Below, in pieces: positions 25,034 to 32,485 of a stretch of DNA of 34,926 bases. The stretch comes from Lachnoclostridium sp. UBA5890. Lineage in GTDB: Bacteria; Bacillota; Clostridia; Lachnospirales; Lachnospiraceae. Location: contig DJEU01000028.1 of assembly GCA_002431395.1 (NCBI GenBank), positions 1-34,926 on the forward strand. Direction: 5' to 3'. The translations under genes and the position numbers were made by a program. The notes under the pieces were generated by a model. The model made no database searches. It worked only from the letters and a program-made list of their open reading frames with translations, and was not told the origin of the DNA. Within the stretch, counting starts at the first letter, position 1. The number at the start of each line of letters is the position of its first letter.

Positions 25034-26455
25034 GTGAAAAATCCAATGAAAAAAATAATAAAGTCATGGATCGGGGGAATCTGCCTTACGGCGGCGGTAC
25101 TTTTGATCCCGACACGAGCTGCGGCAGCTGCCGGACAAAAAGATCTTGCAGTTTCTGCAGAAGCTGCCTGCGTTATGGATCTGCAATCCGGAACGGTTTT
25201 ATATGACAAAAACATGAATAAGAAGGAATATCCGGCGAGTATTACAAAAATTATGACGACTCTGGTTGCGATGGATAATTCTTCTCTCTCGGAAACGGTC
25301 AAATACGACGACCGCGCTTACACAAATTGGGAAAGCCGCGCGTCAAATATTGGTATCGTGGACGGCGAAAAATTGAGCATGGAAGATAGTTTGTATGCTA
25401 TTATGCTTGCTTCTGCGAATGAAGTTTGTAACGGAGTGGCAATCCATGTGGCGGGAAGTATCGATAATTATGTCGCCAAAATGAATGAGAAGGCAAAAGA
25501 ACTAGGATGCAAAAATACACATTTTATGAATCCAAATGGATTGTGGAATAAAGACCATTATACATCCCCATATGACATGGCTTTGATTGGAAGAGCAGCA
25601 ATGCAAAATGAAAATTTTCGTACAATTGCTTCCACAAAATATTATGACATTGGAAAATCGAATAAAAGAAAGCATATTGATCCGATGGGAAACCACCATA
25701 AGATGTTAAATCCTGGGAATATGCCTCAATATGGTTATAAATACTGTATCGGTGGAAAGACAGGTTATACCGATAAATGCCGCTATACGCTTGTGACTTT
25801 TGCAAAAAAAGGAAATATGGAACTTGTCTGTGTCGTTATGAAAGTAGACGGTTCCCCATATATGGACACCAATGCATACACGGACACAACAAGATTGTTT
25901 AATTATTGTTTTGAAAAATATGATAAGACGATGATTCAAGATGACTCGTCCAATGAGATTAACAAAGAGTATCTGTTTACCAACTTTAGTCCATTTTACA
26001 GTAAAGATACCAGTTCTTTGCATATAGATTCTAATGCGGGTGTGATCCTGCCAAAAGGTGTAACGCTGGATAAGACAGAGAAAAAAGTAACATACCTGCA
26101 GACGCCGGAAAAACGGAATGGAAAAAATGTAATCGGCCGTATTTCGTACACATACAACGGGGAAGATGTCGGTGGAGCAGACATTTATTATGATGAGACC
26201 GATGCAGCGACATTAAAAGACAGCATTAATATGACAGAATGGTTTAAAGAAGCCGAAATGGCAGCAAAAAAAGAACCATTTCCGGTAAAAAAAGTGATGC
26301 TTATCGTGATTCTGGTAATTTGCGTCATTGGTGTAACTTGTGTGTGCGTGATTCGAATTAGAGGATACCAGCAAAAGACAGAATACCGCAGACGTTATCG
26401 AAAAACGAGAAGGCATATGAGAAAACGAGATCGGGATTTTTATACGAAAAGATGA
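25034..26455 (+). CDS. D-alanyl-D-alanine carboxypeptidase (DacF-like, penicillin-binding)
   Basis: The 473-aa exported enzyme trims the terminal D-Ala from peptidoglycan stem peptides. The N-terminal signal peptide is ICLTAAVLLIPTRAAAAAG. Serine-protease-type motifs are all present: SxxK S69-I-T-K72 in YPASITKIM, SxN S127-A-N129 in LASANE, and KTG in IGGKTGYT (about 242). A C-terminal beta-domain is followed by a membrane helix (VMLIVILVICVIGVTCVCVI, about 423-442) and a basic cytosolic tail. The start is GTG with AAGGA 8 nt upstream; ATG at 25046 is the alternative. Confidence 0.93.
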   Translation: MKNPMKKIIKSWIGGICLTAAVLLIPTRAAAAAGQKDLAVSAEAACVMDLQSGTVLYDKNMNKKEYPASITKIMTTLVAMDNSSLSETVKYDDRAYTNWESRASNIGIVDGEKLSMEDSLYAIMLASANEVCNGVAIHVAGSIDNYVAKMNEKAKELGCKNTHFMNPNGLWNKDHYTSPYDMALIGRAAMQNENFRTIASTKYYDIGKSNKRKHIDPMGNHHKMLNPGNMPQYGYKYCIGGKTGYTDKCRYTLVTFAKKGNMELVCVVMKVDGSPYMDTNAYTDTTRLFNYCFEKYDKTMIQDDSSNEINKEYLFTNFSPFYSKDTSSLHIDSNAGVILPKGVTLDKTEKKVTYLQTPEKRNGKNVIGRISYTYNGEDVGGADIYYDETDAATLKDSINMTEWFKEAEMAAKKEPFPVKKVMLIVILVICVIGVTCVCVIRIRGYQQKTEYRRRYRKTRRHMRKRDRDFYTKR

Positions 26456-26480
26456 TTTAATGTAATGGTTTCATATAAAA

Positions 26481-26613
26481 ATAACATTGTAGTTTTCGCA
26501 TTTCGGGACCGCTCGCGCTTAGAAGAATACACGTAGCAGTGCATGAGGGCAGGATACGCCCTCTATGCACTGACGGTATTCTAAATCCCTCATGAGAAAA
26601 ACTACAATGTTAT
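26481..26613. repeat. Nested palindromic element (MITE-like or structured RNA)
   Basis: Sixteen-base perfect inverted repeats, ATAACATTGTAGTTTT (26481-26496) and its complement (26598-26613), enclose a second pair around 26519-26530/26576-26584 and a third, inner stem of 13 bp with one bulged A (26538-26550 with 26558-26571, loop AGGATAC). The whole folds as one long, multi-level hairpin of 133 nt. No ORF lies inside. The layout suits a miniature inverted-repeat transposable element or a structured ncRNA. Confidence 0.55.
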
Positions 26614-26643
26614 TTATTTGAAAGCCAATACATATAAATTATA

Positions 26644-26699
26644 AAAAAAGAGAAGTTATCCACAAAAATGTACAAAATTGTGGATAACTTCTCTTTTTT
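26644..26699. terminator. Bidirectional terminator hairpin carrying two inverted DnaA boxes
   Basis: A perfect 22-bp inverted repeat (26644-26665 with 26678-26699), 12-nt loop, begins with six As and ends with six Ts, so it works as an intrinsic terminator on either strand, between convergent genes. Each arm carries a perfect DnaA box, TTATCCACA, at 26656-26664 and reversed at 26679-26687. Confidence 0.85.
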
Positions 26700-26715
26700 G
26701 GTGGAAAAATATTTA

Positions 26716-27000
26716 TTATTCTTTGTTTTTTACATTTTCCACATCTTTTTTCAAACGTTCTACTTCTTGTTTTGCTTTTGTGATACGTTCAATCTGCTCT
26801 AAGAAAGCATCGGAAGTATCATCTTTATGTGCCTCATAATATAATTTTCCAATTTCATTATAACAACGTTCGATGGTTTTTTCCTGATTACGAATCTGGC
26901 TGTTAAGGGAAGAAACTTCGGAAAATTCTTTTGCCTTGTCTGTAATGCCATCCGCTGTGTTATTTATTACATCGGATAATTTGTCTAAAAAACCTGCCAT
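26716..27000 (-). CDS. Small coiled-coil cytosolic protein, function unknown
   Basis: The 94-aa protein begins MAGFLDKLSDVINNTADGI, continues AKEFSEVSSLNSQIRNQEK and has a highly charged coiled-coil C-terminal half (about 62-94). Similar Firmicutes proteins often end in a zinc ribbon, which is absent here. No signal peptide or membrane helix is seen. The ATG at 27000 is preferred: AGGAGA is upstream and a longer frame would run through its promoter. Gene is monocistronic. Any function is unknown. Confidence 0.75.
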   Translation of the reverse strand: MAGFLDKLSDVINNTADGITDKAKEFSEVSSLNSQIRNQEKTIERCYNEIGKLYYEAHKDDTSDAFLEQIERITKAKQEVERLKKDVENVKNKE

Positions 27001-27049
27001 GATATATGTTCTCCTTTCCTGGTACGAAGTATTTACATTGTTTACTAAT

Positions 27050-27077
27050 ATTTTAACCCTTTTTTTTGGCATGTCAA
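27050..27077 (-). promoter_or_regulatory. Promoter of the small coiled-coil gene
   Basis: TTGACA (27072-27077), 16 bp and TAAAAT (27050-27055) on the minus strand, back to back with the riboswitch promoter. Confidence 0.6.
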
Positions 27078-27089
27078 GGAAAAATTTTC

Positions 27090-27118
27090 TTGCTAATTCC
27101 CCATAAATATTATATACT
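27090..27118 (+). promoter_or_regulatory. Promoter of the ZTP-riboswitch purine operon
   Basis: TTGCTA (27090-27095), 17 bp and TATACT (27113-27118). Start about 27125, exactly at the riboswitch 5' end. Confidence 0.7.
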
Positions 27119-27123
27119 AAAGA

Positions 27124-27226
27124 CAGAGACCATACGACTGGCGGAAAAGTAGGATTACCTACGGGGAGTATGGTAAATGTAGCCGACCGCCTGGGCAGAC
27201 CGTAAGGAACCCCCAGGCGGTCTTTT
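27124..27226 (+). ncRNA. ZTP (pfl) riboswitch with transcription terminator
   Basis: The RNA has the family landmarks: GACTGGCGG (27136-27144) near the 5' side, a variable internal segment GGGGAGTATGG, and the 3' pseudoknot block CCGCCTGGGCA (27187-27197). ZTP riboswitches sense ZTP and ZMP/AICAR, which accumulate when 10-formyl-tetrahydrofolate is scarce. The 3' block is also the 5' half of an 11-bp perfect terminator stem (27185-27195 with 27212-27222) followed by TTTT. Ligand binding should therefore prevent the terminator and turn genes on. It precedes the two last purine genes. Confidence 0.93.
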
Positions 27227-27253
27227 CATTATAATAAAAAAGGAGAGAATGCA

Positions 27254-27967
27254 ATGCAGATGTTATCGTTGGAAAAAGAATTGAAAGAAAATGCGTATCC
27301 GGGAAGAGGAATCGTGATTGGAAAATCCCCAAATGGAAAGTACGCTGTCACAGCATATTTTATCATGGGAAGAAGTGAAAACAGCCGAAACCGCGTGTTT
27401 GTAGAGGATGGAGACGGAATCCGTACACAGGCATTTGACCCATCGAAATTGAGCGATCCAAGTCTGATCATTTACGCACCTGTTCGTGTGCTTGGCAATA
27501 AAACGATCGTGACAAACGGAGATCAGACTGATACCATTTATGAGTTGATGGACAAACAGCAGACATTTGAGCAGGCACTTCGTACAAGAGAATTTGAGCC
27601 GGATGGACCAAATTATACACCTAGAATTTCCGGTATTATGCATGTGGAAAATGGCGAATACAACTATGCAATGTCTATTTTGAAGAGTAACAACGGAAAT
27701 CCGGATGCATGCAACCGATACACATTTGCATATTCCAATCCGGTTAATGGAGAAGGACATTTTATCCATACATATATGTGCGATGGCAATCCATTGCCAA
27801 GCTTTGAAGGGGAACCGAAATTGGTAGAAATGTCAGATGATATGGAAGCATTTACCAATATGCTTTGGGAAAGTTTGAACGAGGACAATAAAGTATCCCT
27901 CTTTGTAAGATACATTGACATCGCTACCGGCGAGACTAAATCTACAATCGTAAACAAAAACAAATAG
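27254..27967 (+). CDS. purO: IMP cyclohydrolase, PurO type
   Basis: The 237-aa protein looks like the stand-alone IMP cyclohydrolase first described in archaea (PurO, PF07826), here in bacterial form: YPGRGIVIGKSPNGKYAVTAYFIMGRSENSRNR near the N-terminus, LIIYAPVR, PNYTPRISG and MSILKSN. It would close the ring of FAICAR to make IMP, the last step of the purine pathway. The typical bacterial bifunctional PurH is replaced by this gene plus the downstream transformylase. Located 28 bp after the riboswitch terminator and 18 bp before its partner. Enzymatic role is inferred from family and neighbour. Confidence 0.8.
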   Translation: MQMLSLEKELKENAYPGRGIVIGKSPNGKYAVTAYFIMGRSENSRNRVFVEDGDGIRTQAFDPSKLSDPSLIIYAPVRVLGNKTIVTNGDQTDTIYELMDKQQTFEQALRTREFEPDGPNYTPRISGIMHVENGEYNYAMSILKSNNGNPDACNRYTFAYSNPVNGEGHFIHTYMCDGNPLPSFEGEPKLVEMSDDMEAFTNMLWESLNEDNKVSLFVRYIDIATGETKSTIVNKNK

Positions 27968-27985
27968 AAAGAAAGGACGTAACCG

Positions 27986-29164
27986 ATGAAAGAATTAGAA
28001 TTAAAGTATGGCTGTAACCCAAATCAGAAACCATCACGTATTTACATGGAAAATGGCGAACTGCCAATCAAAGTATTAAATGGAAAACCAGGATATATCA
28101 ACTTCCTGGATGCCTTCAATGGCTGGCAGTTAGTAAAAGAATTGAAGAAGGCGACCGGACTTCCGGCTGCAACTTCTTTCAAACACGTATCTCCTGCAGG
28201 TGCTGCCGTAGGTCTTCCGCTCAGCGAAGTAGAGTCAAAGATTTACTGGGTTGATGATCTCGGAGAATTGTCTCCGCTTGCCAGCGCATATGCACGTGCC
28301 AGAGGTGCAGACCGTATGTCTTCTTATGGGGACTTTATTGCACTGTCTGATGTATGTGATGTATCTGCTGCAAAATTGATCAAGAGAGAATTTTCCGATG
28401 GAATCATTGCGCCGGGTTATGAACCGGAAGCATTGGAATTGTTGAAAGAAAAGAAAAAAGGAAGTTATGCAATTATCGAAATTGATCCAAATTATGAGCC
28501 GGCTCCGATCGAGCACAAAGAAGTTTATGGTGTGACTTTCGAGCAGGGACGCAATGAATTGAACATTGACAAAGATTTCTTCAATAACATCGTGACTGAA
28601 AATAAAGAACTTCCGGATTCTGCCAAGATTGATATGGCGATCGCAATGATTACATTGAAATATACGCAGTCAAATTCCGTATGTTTTGTAAAAGGCGGAC
28701 AGGCAATTGGAATCGGTGCCGGACAGCAGTCACGTATTCATTGTACAAGACTTGCCGGAAGCAAAGCAGATAACTGGCTTCTTCGTCAGTCTCCACAGGT
28801 GCTCAATCTTCCATTCAAAGAAGGATTGAAACGTGCAGAGCGCGACAATGCAATTGACAATTATATCGGCGAAGATTATCTCGATGTCATCGGAGATGGC
28901 TGCTGGGAGAAATATTTCACAGAGAAACCGCCGGTATTTGAAAAAGCAGAGAAAGAAACATGGCTGAAAGAATATGCGAAAGATGTTACACTTGGTTCCG
29001 ACGCATTCTTCCCATTTGATGATAATATTGAGAGAGCTTACCGTAGTGGAGTAAAATATATCGCACAGCCGGGTGGCTCCATCCGTGATCAGGATTGTAT
29101 CGATGCATGTAACCGTCACGGAATGGTTATGAGCTTCACAGGAATCCGTTTGTTCCACCACTAA
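27986..29164 (+). CDS. AICAR transformylase (stand-alone, PurH C-terminal type)
   Basis: The 392-aa protein corresponds to the transformylase half of PurH. It starts KELELKYGCNPNQKPS and carries the catalytic Lys66-His67 pair in FKHVSPAG, the segment TLKYTQSNSVCFVKGGQAIGIGAGQQSR and the end DAFFPFDDNIERA, QPGGSIRDQD and GIRLFHH. It transfers a formyl group from 10-formyl-tetrahydrofolate to AICAR (ZMP). That substrate is the very ligand of the upstream riboswitch, so expression rises when it builds up. There is no IMP cyclohydrolase domain; that step falls to the preceding gene. Confidence 0.93.
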   Translation: MKELELKYGCNPNQKPSRIYMENGELPIKVLNGKPGYINFLDAFNGWQLVKELKKATGLPAATSFKHVSPAGAAVGLPLSEVESKIYWVDDLGELSPLASAYARARGADRMSSYGDFIALSDVCDVSAAKLIKREFSDGIIAPGYEPEALELLKEKKKGSYAIIEIDPNYEPAPIEHKEVYGVTFEQGRNELNIDKDFFNNIVTENKELPDSAKIDMAIAMITLKYTQSNSVCFVKGGQAIGIGAGQQSRIHCTRLAGSKADNWLLRQSPQVLNLPFKEGLKRAERDNAIDNYIGEDYLDVIGDGCWEKYFTEKPPVFEKAEKETWLKEYAKDVTLGSDAFFPFDDNIERAYRSGVKYIAQPGGSIRDQDCIDACNRHGMVMSFTGIRLFHH

Positions 29165-29180
29165 AATTACATAATAATTT

Positions 29181-29219
29181 AGGGCTTCCCACTATGCATA
29201 AGTGAGAAGCCCTTATTTT
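29181..29219 (+). terminator. Terminator after the purine pair
   Basis: GGGCTTC/GAAGCCC stem with an inner CACT/AGTG pairing (29182-29212), then TTATTTT. It also lies at the end of the convergent minus-strand operon, and may serve both. Confidence 0.8.
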
Positions 29220-29424
29220 ATCGAAAGAGTACGCAGTTTCCGCTTTCCCGATAATAGCGGATGCGTTTTTCCAAAGCTGCGCGGTCACATCCGAGTTTTT
29301 TGCTCAAACAATCCAAGCAGAGAAATTCGGAAGCAGTGCGGTTCACTAATTTCATGTAGATTGCTTTTTCATCGCTCGTTAAGCGGGCATCGCAGATCAT
29401 ACAGGTTTTGTAAAATTCTTCCAT
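29218..29424 (-). CDS. Small four-cysteine zinc-type protein, function unknown
   Basis: The 68-aa protein has CMIC (about 8-11) and CLDC (about 36-39), a plausible zinc site, followed by a basic helix AALEKRIRYYRESGN. Similar small proteins are unrecognised to me. Its ATG overlaps the alpha-galactosidase stop by one base (TAATG), so translation is coupled and it is likely co-expressed with carbohydrate use. The AAAGGTGG ribosome site is within the galactosidase gene. A DNA- or RNA-binding regulator is possible but not shown. Confidence 0.7.
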   Translation of the reverse strand: MEEFYKTCMICDARLTSDEKAIYMKLVNRTASEFLCLDCLSKKLGCDRAALEKRIRYYRESGNCVLFR

Positions 29425-30587
29425 TAAATAGTTACCACCTTTGCTCTTACAACGACACAATCGCACGATGGAACCGTAATCGCAAATCGTTCTTTATAAG
29501 TTCCGATGTCTTTATGAGCAAAGCAGTCATAAAGAGAAAGTGCGACACCGGAAGCATAAGAAATACCGATGTCCCAAAACTGCAAAGTCAGTTCCCTGGC
29601 GGTGTCCGACAGATTAAATAGACCAATCGCAATATCTCCATCTGCCAAAACTTTTACCAATACAAACGCATCATTTTCATGGAACCACTGCGGCTCCACT
29701 TTTACACGGTAGGCACCACGGGCTTCCGGATCCTGGTTGATCGCCAGAAGATCTTTATTTTGCAAAAGATTCCTTGTAAAATCATCGGCTTTGCGGATGT
29801 CGCAGCCAATCATAAGCGGCGACCCCATCATGCACCACAAAGCAAAGTGCGTTTTATACTGGGTATCTGTGCATCCACCGATACTTCCGATAAAGTCGTC
29901 ATTGCTCCCACCGTGCATGCCTGCGACAAGCATGTCCATATCATTATGACAATAATTTCCAGTAAAGGCCTCTTTGTCTATCTGCGAAAGTGCAATTTTA
30001 CAAATGGACTCCCAATTATCCTGAATATCCGGAGTGGAGCGGTACGAGTGGGCACCGGATTCACGGATCCAATAATGCACATCGTCTTCTCCCCAGTTAC
30101 AGGCAGAAAAAAGGATGTCGCGGCCGCAGTTTTTCAGAGCAAGACTCATTCGTTTGTACAAAAGCTCGCCGGACATATGGCGCGGTTTAAAGCAATAATC
30201 GTATTTCAGATAATCGACATCCCAGCCGGCAAATGTGGCAGCATCCTGAAATTCATGTTCGAAACTTCCCGGATAACCGGCACAAGTGTGTGTTCCGGCG
30301 CAGGAATACATACCAAATTTTAATCCTTTTGCGTGGATATAATCGGCGACAGCCTTCATGCCATTTGGAAATTTTTCCGGATCAGCGACAAGATTTCCAT
30401 CTTTATCGCGTTCGCGAAGACTCCAGCAGTCATCAATGACAATATATTCATAGCCGGCATCTTTGTATCCTTTTTCGACAAAACAGTCGGCAATTTCTTT
30501 GATCAATGTCTCATTGATATCCCACGTAAATGTGTTCCACGAATTCCAGCCAAGAGCCGGTAAATATCCTAATGTGTGATTGTTCAT
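29424..30587 (-). CDS. Alpha-galactosidase, GH27 family (intracellular)
   Basis: The 387-aa enzyme hydrolyses alpha-1,6-linked galactose from melibiose, raffinose or galactosyl glycans. It begins PALGWNSWNTFTWDINE and has VIDDCW, the catalytic nucleophile Asp130 in YLKYDYC, and the acid/base Asp187 in STPDIQDNW. NDMDMLVAG follows and a C-terminal beta-sandwich ends the protein. No signal peptide, so it acts on imported oligosaccharides; no transporter is in the window. ATG 30587 has a perfect AAGGAGG overlapping the araC stop. Upstream araC-type gene is probably its activator. Confidence 0.92.
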   Translation of the reverse strand: MNNHTLGYLPALGWNSWNTFTWDINETLIKEIADCFVEKGYKDAGYEYIVIDDCWSLRERDKDGNLVADPEKFPNGMKAVADYIHAKGLKFGMYSCAGTHTCAGYPGSFEHEFQDAATFAGWDVDYLKYDYCFKPRHMSGELLYKRMSLALKNCGRDILFSACNWGEDDVHYWIRESGAHSYRSTPDIQDNWESICKIALSQIDKEAFTGNYCHNDMDMLVAGMHGGSNDDFIGSIGGCTDTQYKTHFALWCMMGSPLMIGCDIRKADDFTRNLLQNKDLLAINQDPEARGAYRVKVEPQWFHENDAFVLVKVLADGDIAIGLFNLSDTARELTLQFWDIGISYASGVALSLYDCFAHKDIGTYKERFAITVPSCDCVVVRAKVVTI

Positions 30588-30597
30588 AAGAACCTCC

Positions 30598-31428
30598 TTA
30601 TAAATTTTTTTTGCGGTACTCACTCGGCGATAATCCCGTTTCTCTTTTGAAGAATTTTGAAAAAGAAAATGGGTCATTGTAGCCGACGGAATAGGCAACA
30701 TTTTGCACAGAAATCGAACTGTCTTTTAACAGTTCTTTTGCTTTATTCATGCGGAAAGACAACAGATATTCCTGTGGTGTCATGTCAGTTGCATTTTTAA
30801 ATAATTTACTTAGGTAAGAGCGGTCCAATCCGCAGTGTTTCGCTATTTCACCGATACGAATAGGCTCGCTGTATTTTTGTGATATATAATTGATAACTTT
30901 ACGTAAATATTTTAAAGAATTATCTATTTCAAACGAGACTGCCTGCTTTGGCGTATCTTCCATCATGTATTCAAATAGAAGATATAACTGCGACATACAA
31001 TAAAAAGATTTATCGGAATTTGTCAAAATATTATTTAAAGTTACACCGATATTTAATCCATTGGTGACAGGAGTAAATACAGGCGCTTCTTGTGTTACTC
31101 CACATTTTGCCAGCAATTCTTCCACTTTATTTCCTTGAAACTGGATCCAGATATAATTCCATGGTGTTTTGGCATCTGCTTCATAATATCCGCGCGTACC
31201 TGCGGGGATGACAAATGCCTGCTCCGCTGTTACAGGATATTCTTGATCGTTCATATAGAGTTTTCCACTACCCTCATAAATGTAATGTAATATATATAAG
31301 TCGCGTATAATGGGACCAAAACCATAGGAAGGGTCACACTTTTGACAGCCAACCTCATAGAGACGCAGATCCTCGTAAGAATCAAAATTGAAAAAATAAA
31401 CTTCGTCGTAGAATCTAACAGCCATCAT
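30598..31428 (-). CDS. AraC-family transcriptional regulator
   Basis: The 276-aa protein has an N-terminal cupin-like sugar-sensing domain (LHYIYEGSGKLYMNDQEYPV, VIPAGTRGYYEAD) and a C-terminal double helix-turn-helix (about 180-276): IRIGEIAKHCGLDRSYLSKLFKN and SVQNVAYSVGYNDPFSFSKFFKRETGLSPSEYR. It is the first gene of an operon with the alpha-galactosidase and a small zinc-type protein, and likely activates it on galactoside. First two codons are both ATG, 31428 or 31425. Confidence 0.92.
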   Translation of the reverse strand: MMAVRFYDEVYFFNFDSYEDLRLYEVGCQKCDPSYGFGPIIRDLYILHYIYEGSGKLYMNDQEYPVTAEQAFVIPAGTRGYYEADAKTPWNYIWIQFQGNKVEELLAKCGVTQEAPVFTPVTNGLNIGVTLNNILTNSDKSFYCMSQLYLLFEYMMEDTPKQAVSFEIDNSLKYLRKVINYISQKYSEPIRIGEIAKHCGLDRSYLSKLFKNATDMTPQEYLLSFRMNKAKELLKDSSISVQNVAYSVGYNDPFSFSKFFKRETGLSPSEYRKKNL

Positions 31429-31464
31429 AATCCCTCCTGGTAATAATGTAAATGATATGTGTTA

Positions 31465-31494
31465 AGTGTATCATTGTACATGGTTTTGTGTCAA
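31465..31494 (-). promoter_or_regulatory. Promoter of the araC-galactosidase operon
   Basis: On the minus strand TTGACA (31489-31494), 18 bp and TACACT (31465-31470). A terminator-like hairpin lies directly upstream of the -35 box. Confidence 0.6.
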
Positions 31495-31495
31495 G

Positions 31496-31534
31496 AAAAA
31501 GGGATGGAAAAAAGCGATGCTCTATTTCCATCCC
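31496..31534 (-). terminator. Orphan intrinsic terminator facing araC
   Basis: Perfect 10-bp stem GGGATGGAAA/TTTCCATCCC with a 14-nt loop, followed on the minus strand by TTTTT, then the araC -35. No gene on the minus strand ends here, so it may stop antisense transcription from the agr side or end an unseen small RNA. Read on the plus strand there is no T tract, but it covers the start of the small ORF at 31517. Confidence 0.65.
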
Positions 31535-31660
31535 GGTTTGGGTATGCTGTACGAGTATCGTATCGTCGTACATTTCCTTCTACTGTGGATGACTGTATGT
31601 TATGCCTACGAAGGATATGAATACATCATAAATCACAAAATAGGAAAATACCATGTGTAA
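31517..31660 (+). CDS. Possible small membrane peptide (doubtful)
   Basis: A 47-aa frame with one likely membrane helix (about 14-33, rich in V, L, W, Y), ending in a charged HKIGKYHV. The ATG lies in the loop of the hairpin at 31501-31534, and its only nearby GGATGG is in the stem, at unfavourable distance. It may be a remnant or a regulated peptide. Not supported by any known family. Between here and 31771 nothing else is coding; the agrA promoter is at 31708-31736. Confidence 0.25.
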   Translation: MLYFHPGLGMLYEYRIVVHFLLLWMTVCYAYEGYEYIINHKIGKYHV

Positions 31661-31707
31661 ATGCGAAATGAGCATGGAAAAATGTGATATCTCCTTAAAG
31701 TAGGTAC

Positions 31708-31736
31708 TTCCCAAGAAATGAAAAAGGTTGTATAAT
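31708..31736 (+). promoter_or_regulatory. Promoter of the agrA-agrC pair
   Basis: TTCCCA (31708-31713), 17 bp and a perfect TATAAT (31731-31736), starting about 30 nt before agrA. The 31660-31710 stretch is featureless AT-rich sequence to me. Confidence 0.55.
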
Positions 31737-31771
31737 GGAGTTACAATGTACGGTTATAGAGGATGGTACTT

Positions 31772-32485
31772 ATGAAAATTGCAATATGCGACGACGATAA
31801 TGGGGCATGTGAAGAACTAAGGAAAATACTGGAAAATATTTCGACGGAAAAAGATATGATACATATATATAATGCAGGAGAGGAACTATTAAGAGACATT
31901 TCGAATGGTTATATTTATGATGTCGTTTATTTGGATATTGAACTGCCCGGTCTGAATGGAGTGGAAGTCGGACAGGTATTGCGGGAACAGGTAGAAAAGC
32001 AGCATCTGGATCTGATTTTTATTTCACAGAAGAGCAGTTACTGCGAGCAGCTTTTTGATCTGGAGCCGAGAAGATTTTACAGAAAACCGTTTGACAAAGA
32101 AAAGATATTAGCTGATATTGAAATATTGATCAAAGAGCATACGGAACACAGACAGAGTGTTTGGTATGAAGAAAATGGACGGGAGTACCGGTTATTTTTA
32201 GAAGACGTTTTGTATATGGAAGCATCGAATAAAAAAATAAAAGCAATTGATAAAAATGGGAAAAAAATTGTTTTAAAAAATACATTGGGCGAATGGGGAG
32301 AACTTTGCAAAGAAAGATATTTTGTACGGTGTCACAGATCCTATCTTGTAAATATGCGGTATGTGAAAGTGTATTCACGTAGCGAATTTAAGATGACAAA
32401 TGAGGATATCATTCCGATTGGACGTAAATATGAAAAGCAGACGAGAGAAATCTGGAATTTACACAAAATGGAGGAAGAGGTATGA
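31772..32485 (+). CDS. LytTR-type response regulator (AgrA-like)
   Basis: The 237-aa regulator has a receiver domain with acidic residues D7-D9, likely phosphoacceptor Asp55 in VYLDIELPG and conserved Lys in RRFYRKPF, followed by a LytTR DNA-binding domain (about 130-230: LEDVLYMEASNKK, FVRCHRSYLVNMRYV). It would be phosphorylated by the kinase encoded next and bind paired 9-bp repeats. The sites at 33752-33781 fit that. The start at 31772 uses GAGGATGG 5 nt upstream; three more upstream codons are a shadow. It overlaps agrC by 4 bases (ATGA). Confidence 0.92.
   Translation: MKIAICDDDNGACEELRKILENISTEKDMIHIYNAGEELLRDISNGYIYDVVYLDIELPGLNGVEVGQVLREQVEKQHLDLIFISQKSSYCEQLFDLEPRRFYRKPFDKEKILADIEILIKEHTEHRQSVWYEENGREYRLFLEDVLYMEASNKKIKAIDKNGKKIVLKNTLGEWGELCKERYFVRCHRSYLVNMRYVKVYSRSEFKMTNEDIIPIGRKYEKQTREIWNLHKMEEEV

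Noticed and set aside
26456..26715. Transposase or full insertion sequence around the nested palindrome
   Set aside because: No ORF lies within the inverted repeats; at most a non-autonomous element.
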